In this document: positions 44,191 through 51,683 of the stretch, one piece after another | Layout: every line of letters starts with the position of its first letter | Numbering within the stretch: the first letter of the stretch is position 1 | Assembly: GCF_007829815.1 (NCBI RefSeq) | Contig: NZ_VIWT01000001.1 | Coordinates: 5,299,001-5,363,000 of the forward strand | Direction of reading: 5' to 3' | DNA: 64,000 nt | From: Kitasatospora viridis | GTDB lineage: Bacteria; Actinomycetota; Actinomycetes; Streptomycetales; Streptomycetaceae | Translations under genes and position numbers: made by a program | The notes under the pieces: model-generated | What the model saw: only the letters and a program-made list of their open reading frames with translations | Database searches by the model: none | What the model was told of the DNA's origin: nothing

Positions 44191-45165
44191 GGTGGCGTGA
44201 CGGGTGGTGCGTCGGGTGGTGCGCCGGCGGGCGGCGCGCTGCCGGTGCTGGCAGTGGACCTGACGGCCGGCGAGGCGTTCGAGGCGCTCGTTGGGGTGCT
44301 GCAGGCCGGGCTGGACCCGGAGGACTGCCCGGCCCGGCTCAACGTGCCGGTGCCGGCGGGCGAGCTGCTGCTGATGCCCGCGGCCACGCCCGAGTACGCC
44401 GGCGTGAAGATCGCCGGGGTGGCTCCCGCGAACCCGGCCGCCGGACTGCCCCGGATCACCGGCAGCTACCTCCTGCTGGACGGGCCCACCCTGATGCCGC
44501 TCGCGCTGATGGACGGCATCGCGCTCACCTCGCTGCGCACGCCGGCGGTGACCGCGGTGGCCCTGGACCGGCTGGCTGGGGCGGATGCGGCCCACCTGGT
44601 GCTCTTCGGGACCGGCCCGCAGGCCTACGGGCACTTGGACGCGCTGCGCGCTGTCCGGCCGCTGGAGCGGGTCACCGTGGTCGGGCGGCGGCCCGGGCCG
44701 GTCGGCGAACTGGTCGAGTACGCCCGGGGGCTGGGGCTTGCCGCGGCGGCCGGCGCACCGGAAGCGGTGGCCGAGGCGGACCTGGTGGTCTGCTGCACCA
44801 CCGCGACCGAGCCGCTCTTCGACGGAGCCCTGGTGCCGGACCACGCGGCCGTGGCCGCCGTCGGCTCGCACTCCCCGGTCGGCCGCGAGGTGGACACCAC
44901 GCTGGTGCGGCGGGCCGCCTGTTACGTGGAGGCCCGGGCGGTCGCGTTGCGGGAGGCCGGCGATCTGCTGCTGGCACTGCCGGAGCAGGACGCTGCCGAC
45001 CCGAGGACCCGGGAGGCCGCCGCGAAGGAGTGGACGAACCTGGGCGAACTGGTCGCCGGCCGGGCTCCGGTGCCGACCGACCGGCCCCGGTTCTTCAAGA
45101 GCGTGGGGATGGCCTGGCAGGATCTGGCGGTGGCGGCCGCGGTGCACCGGCGGTCCGCTGGGTGA
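44116..45165 (+). CDS. Ornithine cyclodeaminase/mu-crystallin family reductase
   Basis: This 349-residue protein has the OCD family fold: GVKIAGVAPANPAAGLPRI, LMDGIALTSLRTPAVTAVA, the NAD(P) loop VLFGTGPQAYGHLDAL and VVCCTTATEPLF. In hydroxyproline clusters OCD-family members are often pyrroline-2-carboxylate reductases that turn the product of 3-hydroxyproline dehydration into proline. That role is inferred here. The first 35 residues are repeats of VSGVGDVSG from tandem DNA units and precede the conserved domain. Coupled to the previous gene by GTGA. Last gene before the regulator. Confidence 0.85.
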   Translation: MSDVSGVGDVSGEGGMGEVSGVGTGGGVTGGASGGAPAGGALPVLAVDLTAGEAFEALVGVLQAGLDPEDCPARLNVPVPAGELLLMPAATPEYAGVKIAGVAPANPAAGLPRITGSYLLLDGPTLMPLALMDGIALTSLRTPAVTAVALDRLAGADAAHLVLFGTGPQAYGHLDALRAVRPLERVTVVGRRPGPVGELVEYARGLGLAAAAGAPEAVAEADLVVCCTTATEPLFDGALVPDHAAVAAVGSHSPVGREVDTTLVRRAACYVEARAVALREAGDLLLALPEQDAADPRTREAAAKEWTNLGELVAGRAPVPTDRPRFFKSVGMAWQDLAVAAAVHRRSAG

Positions 45166-45249
45166 GCTCGATCGGTCGGTTCCGGCCCCCGACGTTCCCT
45201 GATGGCCCGTCAAGCGGCATGATGGACCGACCGTGAGCGCCCGACGAAA

Positions 45250-45261
45250 CGTGACATTGTA
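45250..45261 (+). promoter_or_regulatory. Putative GntR operator, site 3, before the regulator gene
   Basis: CGTGACATTGTA shares the GTGACAT core and a TA two bases after it with site 1. It overlaps TACGCT, the likely -10 box of the regulator gene, as expected for autoregulation. The 128-base gap contains no gene. Confidence 0.5.
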
Positions 45262-45293
45262 CGCTGGTGCTCCGCACCATCCGGAGGACCGCA

Positions 45294-45992
45294 GTGACCG
45301 AGTCAAAGCCCCGCCCCCTCATCTCCGTCCAGGAGCGCCTGCGTGACCAGGTCGCCCACGCGCTGCGGGCTGCGCTGATCTCCGGAGAGCTGCGCCCGGG
45401 CGTGGTCTACTCCGCGCCCGCGTTGGCCGCCGACTTCGGAGTCTCGGCCACGCCGGTCCGTGAGGCGATGCTCGACCTGGCCCGCGAGGGCCTGGTCGAG
45501 GCCGTGCGCAACAAGGGCTTCCGGGTCACCGAGATGACCGAGCGCGACCTGGACGAGTTCACGGAGATCCGTGCCCTGATCGAGGTGCCGACGATCGGCC
45601 AGGTGGCCCGCACCGCGACCAAGGAGCAGCTGGAGGCACTGCGGCCGGTGGCTCAGGAGATCGTCGTCGCCGCCCGCAAGCACGACCTGATCGCCTACCT
45701 GGAGGCCGACCGCCAGTTCCACCTCTCGTTGCTCGGCCTGGTCGGCAACTCCCGACTGGTCGAGGTGGTCGGCGACCTGCGCAAGCGCTCCCGGCTCTAC
45801 GGTCTGACCCGCCTCGACCAGCGCGGCGAACTGGTCTCCTCCGCCGAGGAGCACTTGGAGCTACTCGACCTGCTGCTCACCGGTGACGCCGAGGCCTCCG
45901 AGGCCTGCATGGCCCGGCACCTCGGCCACGTCCGCTCGCTCTGGGCCGACCGGGAGACCGAGAAGCCGGGGCTGCGGCTGGGCCGGCGCTGA
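45294..45992 (+). CDS. GntR-family (FCD) transcriptional regulator of the hydroxyproline cluster
   Basis: This 232-residue regulator has an N-terminal winged helix (about 15-80, VQERLRDQVAHALRAALISG, then SAPALAADFGVSATPVREAM) and an all-helical FCD domain (about 90-215). The domain has metal-ligand candidates Asp/His in EADRQFHLSL and His in SAEEHLELL and MARHLGHV. FCD regulators sense small organic acids and usually repress. Its position at the end of the cluster and the shared sites upstream of three units argue that it controls them. The GTG follows GGAGG by 6 bases. Confidence 0.92.
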   Translation: MTESKPRPLISVQERLRDQVAHALRAALISGELRPGVVYSAPALAADFGVSATPVREAMLDLAREGLVEAVRNKGFRVTEMTERDLDEFTEIRALIEVPTIGQVARTATKEQLEALRPVAQEIVVAARKHDLIAYLEADRQFHLSLLGLVGNSRLVEVVGDLRKRSRLYGLTRLDQRGELVSSAEEHLELLDLLLTGDAEASEACMARHLGHVRSLWADRETEKPGLRLGRR

Positions 45993-46168
45993 GCCCGGAG
46001 GCAACGGCCCCGGCGGCAACGGCCCCGGGGGCTGGTCGGCGGACGGGGTGAAGCGCGCCGGACGTCCGGGCCGGCCGCAGCGGTGGAACAGCCCTACGGG
46101 GCGCCCTCGTTGGCCGTGTTCGGGTCGGAGAAGGGCGATGCGGCTGCTCGCTGGCGCCCGGACTGCCG

Positions 46169-46879
46169 TCATTCCAACCTCCCGTCCTGCATCTCCAGGA
46201 CCCGGTCGGTCCGGTCCAGCAGCTCGCGGTCGTGGGTGACCATCACCGTCGCGGTGCGGTGCTCCCGGGTGACCTCGGCGAGCAGCTCGACGATCTGGCG
46301 GCCGCGCTCGTGGTCCAGCGCGGAGGTGGGCTCGTCCACCAGGAGGACCGAGGGGCTGCCGAAGAGCGCGCGGGCGATGTTCACCCGCTGGCGCTCGCCG
46401 CCGGAGAGCTGGTGCGGGCGGCGCTGCTGCTTGGGACCGGTCAGGCCGACCGAGGCGAGGAGCTGCTCGGCCCGGACCCGGGCGGCTGAGGGGCGCTCCC
46501 CGCGCAGGTGGGCCAGGACCAGCAGCTGTTCGACGGCGGTCAGCGAGGCCAGCAGGTTGGACTGCTGGAAGACGATCCCCAGCCGCTCCCGGCGCAGCGC
46601 GGTGCGGGCGGCGGAGCTGAGCGCTCCGGCGTCCTGGCCGTCTATCAGCACCTGCCCCCGGTCGGGGGTGAGCAGGGTGGCGGCCACCGCGAGCAGGCTG
46701 GACTTGCCGGAGCCGGAGGGGCCGGCCACCGCGACGAACTCGCCGGGGGCGACCTGGAGCGAGACGTCGTCCAGCGCGGTCAGGCGCTGCTCGCCGTCGG
46801 GGTAGGTGAGCGTCACGCCGTGCAGGGCGAGGCCGCTGCGGGTGTGGAGGGAGGCGCGGTCGGTCAGGGCGGTGGTCAT
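46169..46879 (-). CDS. ABC transporter ATP-binding protein (MacB/LolD type)
   Basis: This 236-residue ATPase has Walker A GPSGSGKSS, a Q-loop around IVFQQSN, signature QLSGGERQR and Walker B VLLVDEPTSALD, with the H-loop His in VTHDREL. The N-terminal 15 residues precede a short LHGVTLTYPDGEQ strand. It works with the FtsX-like permease encoded just upstream; the ATG overlaps that gene's stop (ATGA). This pairing occurs in DevBCA/MacB-type exporters and drug or lipid efflux. It is convergent with the GntR gene; the 176-base gap between them holds only short repeats (GGCAACGGCCCCG twice) and a CCGGACGTCCGG palindrome. Confidence 0.93.
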   Translation of the reverse strand: MTTALTDRASLHTRSGLALHGVTLTYPDGEQRLTALDDVSLQVAPGEFVAVAGPSGSGKSSLLAVAATLLTPDRGQVLIDGQDAGALSSAARTALRRERLGIVFQQSNLLASLTAVEQLLVLAHLRGERPSAARVRAEQLLASVGLTGPKQQRRPHQLSGGERQRVNIARALFGSPSVLLVDEPTSALDHERGRQIVELLAEVTREHRTATVMVTHDRELLDRTDRVLEMQDGRLE

Positions 46880-47949
46880 CGGGAGGCCCCCAGGGCGGTG
46901 ATCGGGTCGACGGCGGTGATGCGGCGCACGGCCAGCGCGGCGCCGAGCAGGCCCAGCAGCACCATCACGCCGACCGGCACGGCCACGCTGGCCGCACTGA
47001 GGTCGAACGGCACCGAGGCGGTGGCCAGCACCCCGCCGGCAGCTCCGACGGCCCCGCCGAGCAGCGCACCGCCCAGCAGGACTGCGGCGGCCTGGGCCAG
47101 GGCGTCCCGCACCAGGTAGCCGCTGCCGGCGCCGATCGCCTTCAGCACGGCGATGTCGGGCTTGCGCTGGACCGTCCAGACGGTGAAGAAGGCCCCCACC
47201 ACCAGGGCGCTGACCGCGAACAGGAACCCCTGGATCATCTGCAGGCTGCCCTGCTCGGCGGCGAAGCCGTCGATGCCGGTCAGCGCGTCGTCCAGTGGAA
47301 CGGCCTTGGTGTTCTGCGCCTGGTCGACTGCGCCGGGCGAGGCCCCGGCCGCCAGCGAGACGGCCAGTGCGGTCGGTTGGGTCTGCCCGCTCACCGCCTG
47401 CCACGTGGGCAGGGTGGTCCACACCGTCGGCGCGTGCGCGTAGGAGCGGTCGGCGGTGATCCCGGAGACGGTGAGGGAGCGCGCCGCTATCCGCACCTGC
47501 TGACCCACCGTCAGGTGATTCTTCGCGGCGGTCTCGGCGCCGACGGCGACCTGCCCGTCGGCGGGAGCGGCGCCGGAGGAGAGCGGAGGGAGCAGCGCGG
47601 CCGGCGCGCCGAGCACGCTCACCGCGAAGGCCGAGCCGGTGCCGGTCAGCCTGGTCATCGCCAGGCCGATGCCGTTCGCCGACCGCACTCCTGGCGCCGA
47701 TGCCCAGCCCGCCTGCTGCTCGGGCGAGACGCTGCTGGAGCTGAACGAGACGGAGGGAGCGGCGCCCGGCGGGGCACCGAAGACGATCCGGTCGGCGGGC
47801 AGCCGGGCGACGGTCGAGGAGGCGGCCGAAGCGAGGCCGCCGGTCAGGCCGTAGAGGAAGACCACCAGGGTCGTGATCAGGGTCACCACCGCGCCCATCA
47901 GGGCGAAGCGGCCCCTCGCGAAACGGATGTCACGCAGGGCGACGAACAT
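46876..47949 (-). CDS. ABC transporter permease (FtsX/DevC-like)
   Basis: About 357 residues from the ATG at 47949, which has GAAGGTGG upstream; a GTG 15 codons earlier is possible. There is one N-terminal helix (after MFVALRDIRFARGRFALMG), a large extracellular domain (about 45-230) and three C-terminal helices (ALVVGAFFTVWTVQ, AAVLLGGALLGGAVGAAGG, VPVGVMVLLGLLG). The start motif resembles cyanobacterial DevC. It pairs with the downstream ATPase gene as a MacB-like exporter. No periplasmic adaptor gene is present, as expected in Gram-positives. It is divergent from the two-component system. Confidence 0.9.
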   Translation of the reverse strand: MFVALRDIRFARGRFALMGAVVTLITTLVVFLYGLTGGLASAASSTVARLPADRIVFGAPPGAAPSVSFSSSSVSPEQQAGWASAPGVRSANGIGLAMTRLTGTGSAFAVSVLGAPAALLPPLSSGAAPADGQVAVGAETAAKNHLTVGQQVRIAARSLTVSGITADRSYAHAPTVWTTLPTWQAVSGQTQPTALAVSLAAGASPGAVDQAQNTKAVPLDDALTGIDGFAAEQGSLQMIQGFLFAVSALVVGAFFTVWTVQRKPDIAVLKAIGAGSGYLVRDALAQAAAVLLGGALLGGAVGAAGGVLATASVPFDLSAASVAVPVGVMVLLGLLGAALAVRRITAVDPITALGASR

Positions 47950-48047
47950 GGCCACCTTCTCGGGTCGGAACGGTCGGTTCGGGACGTCGTCCACTCTGTC
48001 CTTCGGCCGCCCGCCGGGGTATCGGCGAGAAGGTCTGCTTCCTTGCC

Positions 48048-48087
48048 CATCGCTTGATGGAGCTGCGAATACATCGAACGATTGATG
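48048..48087. promoter_or_regulatory. Pair of CATC/GATG inverted repeats in the divergent ABC/two-component promoter
   Basis: CATC-GCTT-GATG (48048-48059) and CATC-GAACGATT-GATG (48072-48087) are two inverted repeats with the same half-site in the 183-base divergent region. They are candidate binding sites for the adjacent response regulator, which would link kinase signalling to export. Confidence 0.45.
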
Positions 48088-48132
48088 CCGTGCGGGGTGG
48101 ATTCGCGCAGGTCACGCCGTAATCTCGGACCC

Positions 48133-49617
48133 GTGAGCCGCTACGACCGCCCCGCCCTCGCCGACCCGGTGTCCACCGGTCATTCTGCGAGCACGCCCGC
48201 CCTGCGGATGATGAGCATCGCCCTGCACGGGCTGTTCTTCACCCTGCTGGCGGTCCTCGTGGTGCGCGGGCTCGTGACCGGCGGGCTGGGCGAGACGAGC
48301 TTGATCGCCTCGATCGCGCTCGGCTCGACCTACGCCCTCGGCGGCATGGACGAGCGGCTCCGCTCCGACCGCCGCTGGGCCTGCGCCTGGCTCGCGGTGG
48401 TGCTGCTGCTCTGGACCGGACTCACGGTGCTCCACCCGGAGTTCGGCTACCTCGCCTTCCCGCTCTACTTCGTCCTGCTCCACCTGTTGCCGCTGCGCTG
48501 GGCGGTGCCGGGGACGCTCGGGGTGACCGGGATCGTGGTGGCCAGCCAGGCCCAGACCGAGGGCGGGCTGACCATGGCCAAGGTGCTCGGCCCGCTGGCC
48601 GGCCTGGCGGTGGCGGTGCTCACCGCAGCCGGCTACGCGGCGCTCTACCGCGAGAGCCGGGCCCGCTCCCGGGCGGTGGACGTCGCCATGCGAATGGTGG
48701 AGGAGGTCACCCAGGCGCGCAACGAGCTGGCCGCGACCCAGCGCGAGGCCGGCCGGCTGGCCGAGCGGCAGAGGTTGGCCGCCGAGATCCACGACACCCT
48801 GGCGCAGGGGCTCTCCAGCATCCTGCTGCTGGCCCGCACGGCCGAGTCCGCGCTGCTCGCCGATCCGGCCGTCGCCGCCGACCGGATCCGGGAGGTTGCG
48901 GTGACGGCTGCGGAAAACCTGGCCGAGGCCCGCCGCTTCGTCCAGGAGCTGACGCCGCCCGCCCTGGACGGGTCCACCCTCACCGAGGCGCTGCGCCGGC
49001 TCTCCGACCGGCGGGGCGCCGAGTTCCGGCTGGAGGGCGAGCCCTACGCGCTCCCGGTGGAGGCCGAGGTGGCCTTGCTCCGGCTGACCCAGGAGGCGCT
49101 CTCCAACGCGGTGCAGCACGCCGCGGCCGGCCGGATCGCGGTCACCCTGGGGTACCTGGACGACGAGGTCACCCTGGACGTCTTCGACGACGGTGTGGGC
49201 TTCTCGCCCTCCGGGCAGCGCCCGGGGGAGCGGAACGGGTTCGGCCTGCACGGCATGCGGGAGCGGATCGCCGCGCTCGGTGGCCGGTTGGCCGTGGAGT
49301 CGGCGCCGGGCGAGGGCACGGCCGTCGCTGTCGCGCTTCCGCTGCGCGTGCTGGACCTCGAACGGCCCGGTGCCGGCCAGCTGGTCGAACCCGACTCAGA
49401 CGATGCCGGTGACGGCGATGACGGAGGCGCCGACCTCGGTGCCGGTAACGCCATCGACTCTGCGGCTGACCGAGGTGACGACCTTCGCGCCCATGGCGCT
49501 GCCGACCCGGTGACGGAGCCGACGCTTGATCCCGCCGACGGCAGGCACAGACCGGTCGCGGCTCCAGCCGCCTCCCGTCCCCCGACCCACCCCAACCATG
49601 AGGGGAGCCGCCGGTGA
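48133..49617 (+). CDS. NarL-type sensor histidine kinase
   Basis: This 494-residue kinase has about six transmembrane helices in the first 190 residues, no large extracellular domain, then a HisKA_3 motif RLAAEIHDTLAQGLSSILLL (phospho-acceptor His). An HATPase domain follows (LRLTQEALSNAVQHA, DDGVGFSPSG, NGFGLHGMRERI). After residue 410 a roughly 80-residue acidic, Asp/Gly-rich tail has no known domain. The GTG start lacks a strong ribosome site. The stop overlaps the regulator start (GTGA). Divergent from the ABC exporter, which is typical of envelope-stress or drug-sensing systems. Confidence 0.92.
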   Translation: MSRYDRPALADPVSTGHSASTPALRMMSIALHGLFFTLLAVLVVRGLVTGGLGETSLIASIALGSTYALGGMDERLRSDRRWACAWLAVVLLLWTGLTVLHPEFGYLAFPLYFVLLHLLPLRWAVPGTLGVTGIVVASQAQTEGGLTMAKVLGPLAGLAVAVLTAAGYAALYRESRARSRAVDVAMRMVEEVTQARNELAATQREAGRLAERQRLAAEIHDTLAQGLSSILLLARTAESALLADPAVAADRIREVAVTAAENLAEARRFVQELTPPALDGSTLTEALRRLSDRRGAEFRLEGEPYALPVEAEVALLRLTQEALSNAVQHAAAGRIAVTLGYLDDEVTLDVFDDGVGFSPSGQRPGERNGFGLHGMRERIAALGGRLAVESAPGEGTAVAVALPLRVLDLERPGAGQLVEPDSDDAGDGDDGGADLGAGNAIDSAADRGDDLRAHGAADPVTEPTLDPADGRHRPVAAPAASRPPTHPNHEGSRR

Positions 49618-50258
49618 TCAAAGTCCTGTTGGTGGACGACCACCCGGTGGTCCGCCGGGGCCTGCGGGCCCTGGTGGACGACGTACCCGAGCTGTCCGCA
49701 GTCGGCGAGGCGGCCGATGGTGCCGAGGCACTGCGACTGCTGGAGGAGTTGGCCCAGGCCGGCGAACCCGGGCCCGACGTGGTGCTGATGGACCTCCAGA
49801 TGACCGGTGGAATGCACGGCGTCGAGGCCACCCGGCGGATCACCGCGCTGCCGGACCCGCCGGCGGTGCTGATCCTGACCACCTACAGCACCGACGCCGA
49901 CATCCTCACCGCTGTGGAGGCCGGTGCCACGGGTTACCTGCTGAAGGACGCCCCGCCGGAGGACCTGGTCGCCGCGGTGCAGTCCGCTGCCCGTGGCGAG
50001 ACGGTCCTGGCGCCGCCGGTCGCGGCCCGTCTGCTCGGCCGGGTCAGGGCGGGCCGCCCGAGCCTCTCGCCGCGTGAGGCGGAGATCCTCCAGTTGGTCG
50101 CGGAAGGGCTGCCGAACCGTCAGATCTCCAAGCGGCTCTTCATCAGCGAGGCCACGGTCAAGACGCACCTGGTGCACATCTACGAGAAGCTCAAAGTCGA
50201 CAGCCGGACCGCTGCCATCGCGGCCGGGCTGGCGAGCGGACTGATCCGGCCGGCCTGA
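49614..50258 (+). CDS. NarL/LuxR-family response regulator
   Basis: This 214-residue regulator has a receiver domain (VLLVDDHPVVRRGLRAL; phospho-acceptor Asp in VVLMDLQMTGGMHG; LILTTYS; YLLKDAP) and a LuxR helix-turn-helix (LSPREAEILQLVAEGLPNRQ then SEATVKTHLVHIYEKL). Its GTG overlaps the kinase stop by 4 bases. It is the cognate partner of the kinase and likely controls the divergent ABC exporter. Nearby genes are separated by a strong hairpin. Confidence 0.95.
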   Translation: MIKVLLVDDHPVVRRGLRALVDDVPELSAVGEAADGAEALRLLEELAQAGEPGPDVVLMDLQMTGGMHGVEATRRITALPDPPAVLILTTYSTDADILTAVEAGATGYLLKDAPPEDLVAAVQSAARGETVLAPPVAARLLGRVRAGRPSLSPREAEILQLVAEGLPNRQISKRLFISEATVKTHLVHIYEKLKVDSRTAAIAAGLASGLIRPA

Positions 50259-50327
50259 CGGGGCGTCGGCGCGGCGCGGCGGGAGTGGGAGCGGGAGCGG
50301 GGGCCGGCGAACCGGCCCGGAAACTGG

Positions 50328-50376
50328 CCGGGGCCGCTCCTCGGTCGCGTGGTCGATACGCGAGGAGCGGCCCCGG
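50328..50376. terminator. Hairpin between convergent regulator and secreted-protein genes
   Basis: A 16-bp perfect stem (CCGGGGCCGCTCCTCG with its complement) closes a 17-base loop, and an inner CGCGT/ACGCG pair can add to it. It lies in a 184-base gap that begins with G-rich GGGAGCGGGAGC repeats. Confidence 0.75.
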
Positions 50377-50442
50377 AGCAGCGGGCCCGGTGATGCGGAT
50401 GACCGGATCACCGGGGCAGCGGGTGAACCAGGAGCGTCAGCG

Positions 50443-51402
50443 TCAGCCCTTGGTCACGCAGTTGTTGGCCGCGTTCGACCAGAGGCCCTGGAGGTCGAAG
50501 CTGCCGGTGGAGAGCTTGACGAAGGAGTCCAGGTTCACGCAGGCGTCACCGATCTCGCCGTTGCCGCCGTTCCAGCCGATGCTCGGCCAGAAGTCGGTCA
50601 CCGTCTCCGCGTACTCGTGGGTCTCGGTGGACTCGATGCCGGAGAGCGCGCGGCCGTCGGTGAGGGTGGTGCAGCCGTCGATCCCGGTGTCGGGAACGTA
50701 GGGGAGGTTGGTGTAGGCCAGGTTGCCGTAGGACGAGCTGGTCTTGTCGTGCCAGGCGCAGAAGCCGCTGTTCGGGAAGCCGTCCGGGTGGGTGCCGGTG
50801 GCGGAGAGGACCACGTACTGCGCGTTGAGGTTCGGGGCCTGGGTCTTGTTGCCGAAGTGCCCGGCCGCCTTCACCGCCTCGGCGGCGACCTGGGCCGCGG
50901 TGGCGTTGGTCGGCGCGGCAGCGGAGTTGTCGAACCAGGTGCCGACCAGCGGGGTGCTGGTCGGGTGCTGGACGTGGGTGCCCTTGGTGCCACAGGTCAC
51001 GGTGCCCTTGGCGACGCCTTCGCAGTACTGGTCGAGGATGGTGCCCCAGGTGTCCTGGCTGCCGTACAGGCCCTTGAACATGTTCTGCATGTCGGGGGCC
51101 ACGCCCGCGGGGTCGTTCTTCCACTGCGACCCCCAGAAGACCAGGTAGACCTTCGGGGTCGGGGAGACCACGCCCTGGCTGCCGCTGGAGCCGACGCTCA
51201 GGGTGCTGGTGCTGGTCGCCCTGGTGGTCTGGGCCTGCACGCCCTGGCTGGTGGAGTGCAGCGGCTTGACCCCGAAGTGGGCCGCCTCGGGTGACGCGGA
51301 GGCCGGGGACGCGCCGGCGCCGGCGAAGCCGGCCGTGGCCAGCGCGGCCGCACCGAGCAGGCCGAGGGCGCGGCGCGAGGAGACGAACGGGCGGATGGGC
51401 AT
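50443..51402 (-). CDS. Secreted protein with HEYAE motif, possible metallopeptidase-like or EXORDIUM-like fold
   Basis: This 319-residue exported protein has a signal peptide (PFVSSRRALGLLGAAALATA, with a twin Arg that may use the Tat route) and cleavage around ASPASA. Core strands include SPTPKVYLVFWGSQW and LNAQYVVLSATGTHP. The conserved block SGIESTETHEYAETVTDFWP has a His-Glu pair resembling a metal site. Six cysteines (YCEG, VTCGT, FCAWHD, GCTTL, DACVN, NCVTKG) suggest disulfides. From memory it recalls secreted streptomycete proteins of the phosphate-induced (EXORDIUM) type, but I cannot confirm this. GGAGGA precedes the ATG. Confidence 0.75.
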   Translation of the reverse strand: MPIRPFVSSRRALGLLGAAALATAGFAGAGASPASASPEAAHFGVKPLHSTSQGVQAQTTRATSTSTLSVGSSGSQGVVSPTPKVYLVFWGSQWKNDPAGVAPDMQNMFKGLYGSQDTWGTILDQYCEGVAKGTVTCGTKGTHVQHPTSTPLVGTWFDNSAAAPTNATAAQVAAEAVKAAGHFGNKTQAPNLNAQYVVLSATGTHPDGFPNSGFCAWHDKTSSSYGNLAYTNLPYVPDTGIDGCTTLTDGRALSGIESTETHEYAETVTDFWPSIGWNGGNGEIGDACVNLDSFVKLSTGSFDLQGLWSNAANNCVTKG

Positions 51403-51561
51403 GGGGGAGTCCTCCCGGTTGAGGGATCGGGGGTGCGGGAGTGCGCGCGCTGGCGAAGCGCGTCGTGCAGCGGTTACCCAACCAGCTCGATCCAGGAGGC
51501 GTCCATACCTCGAACATGACAAAACAAAAGGTTTTACTGAGATGACATCAGATGACGGTAG

Positions 51562-51575
51562 TTTGTCCCGACAAA
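51562..51575. promoter_or_regulatory. Inverted repeat upstream of the HEYAE secreted gene
   Basis: TTTGTC-CC-GACAAA is an inverted repeat with a 2-base spacer in an AT-rich promoter region. A GATGACATCA/GATGACGGTA direct repeat lies beside it. It may be an operator for the leftward secreted-protein gene; it also supplies T residues after the adjacent hairpin on the minus strand. Confidence 0.4.
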
Positions 51576-51609
51576 GCCGCCCGCACCAGAAGGATCTGGT
51601 GCGGGCGGC
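51576..51609 (-). terminator. Terminator of the downstream secreted-protein gene
   Basis: A perfect 15-bp stem (GCCGCCCGCACCAGA and complement) closes an AGGA loop. On the minus strand it is followed by TTTGT, after the stop of the leftward gene ending at 51684. A TGACG-ATG-CGTCA palindrome lies between the stop and this hairpin (51620-51632). Confidence 0.75.
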
Positions 51610-51683
51610 GGGGGTCGATTGACGATGCGTCAGCCGAGGAAGTGTCCGCGCAGTGAACTCAGTTGAACGTCAGTTGGCTGGGA

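Noticed and set aside
45993..46168. Possible gene remnant between the GntR regulator and the ABC ATPase
   Set aside because: No frame shows a domain or ribosome site; the gap holds short GC repeats and a small palindrome only.
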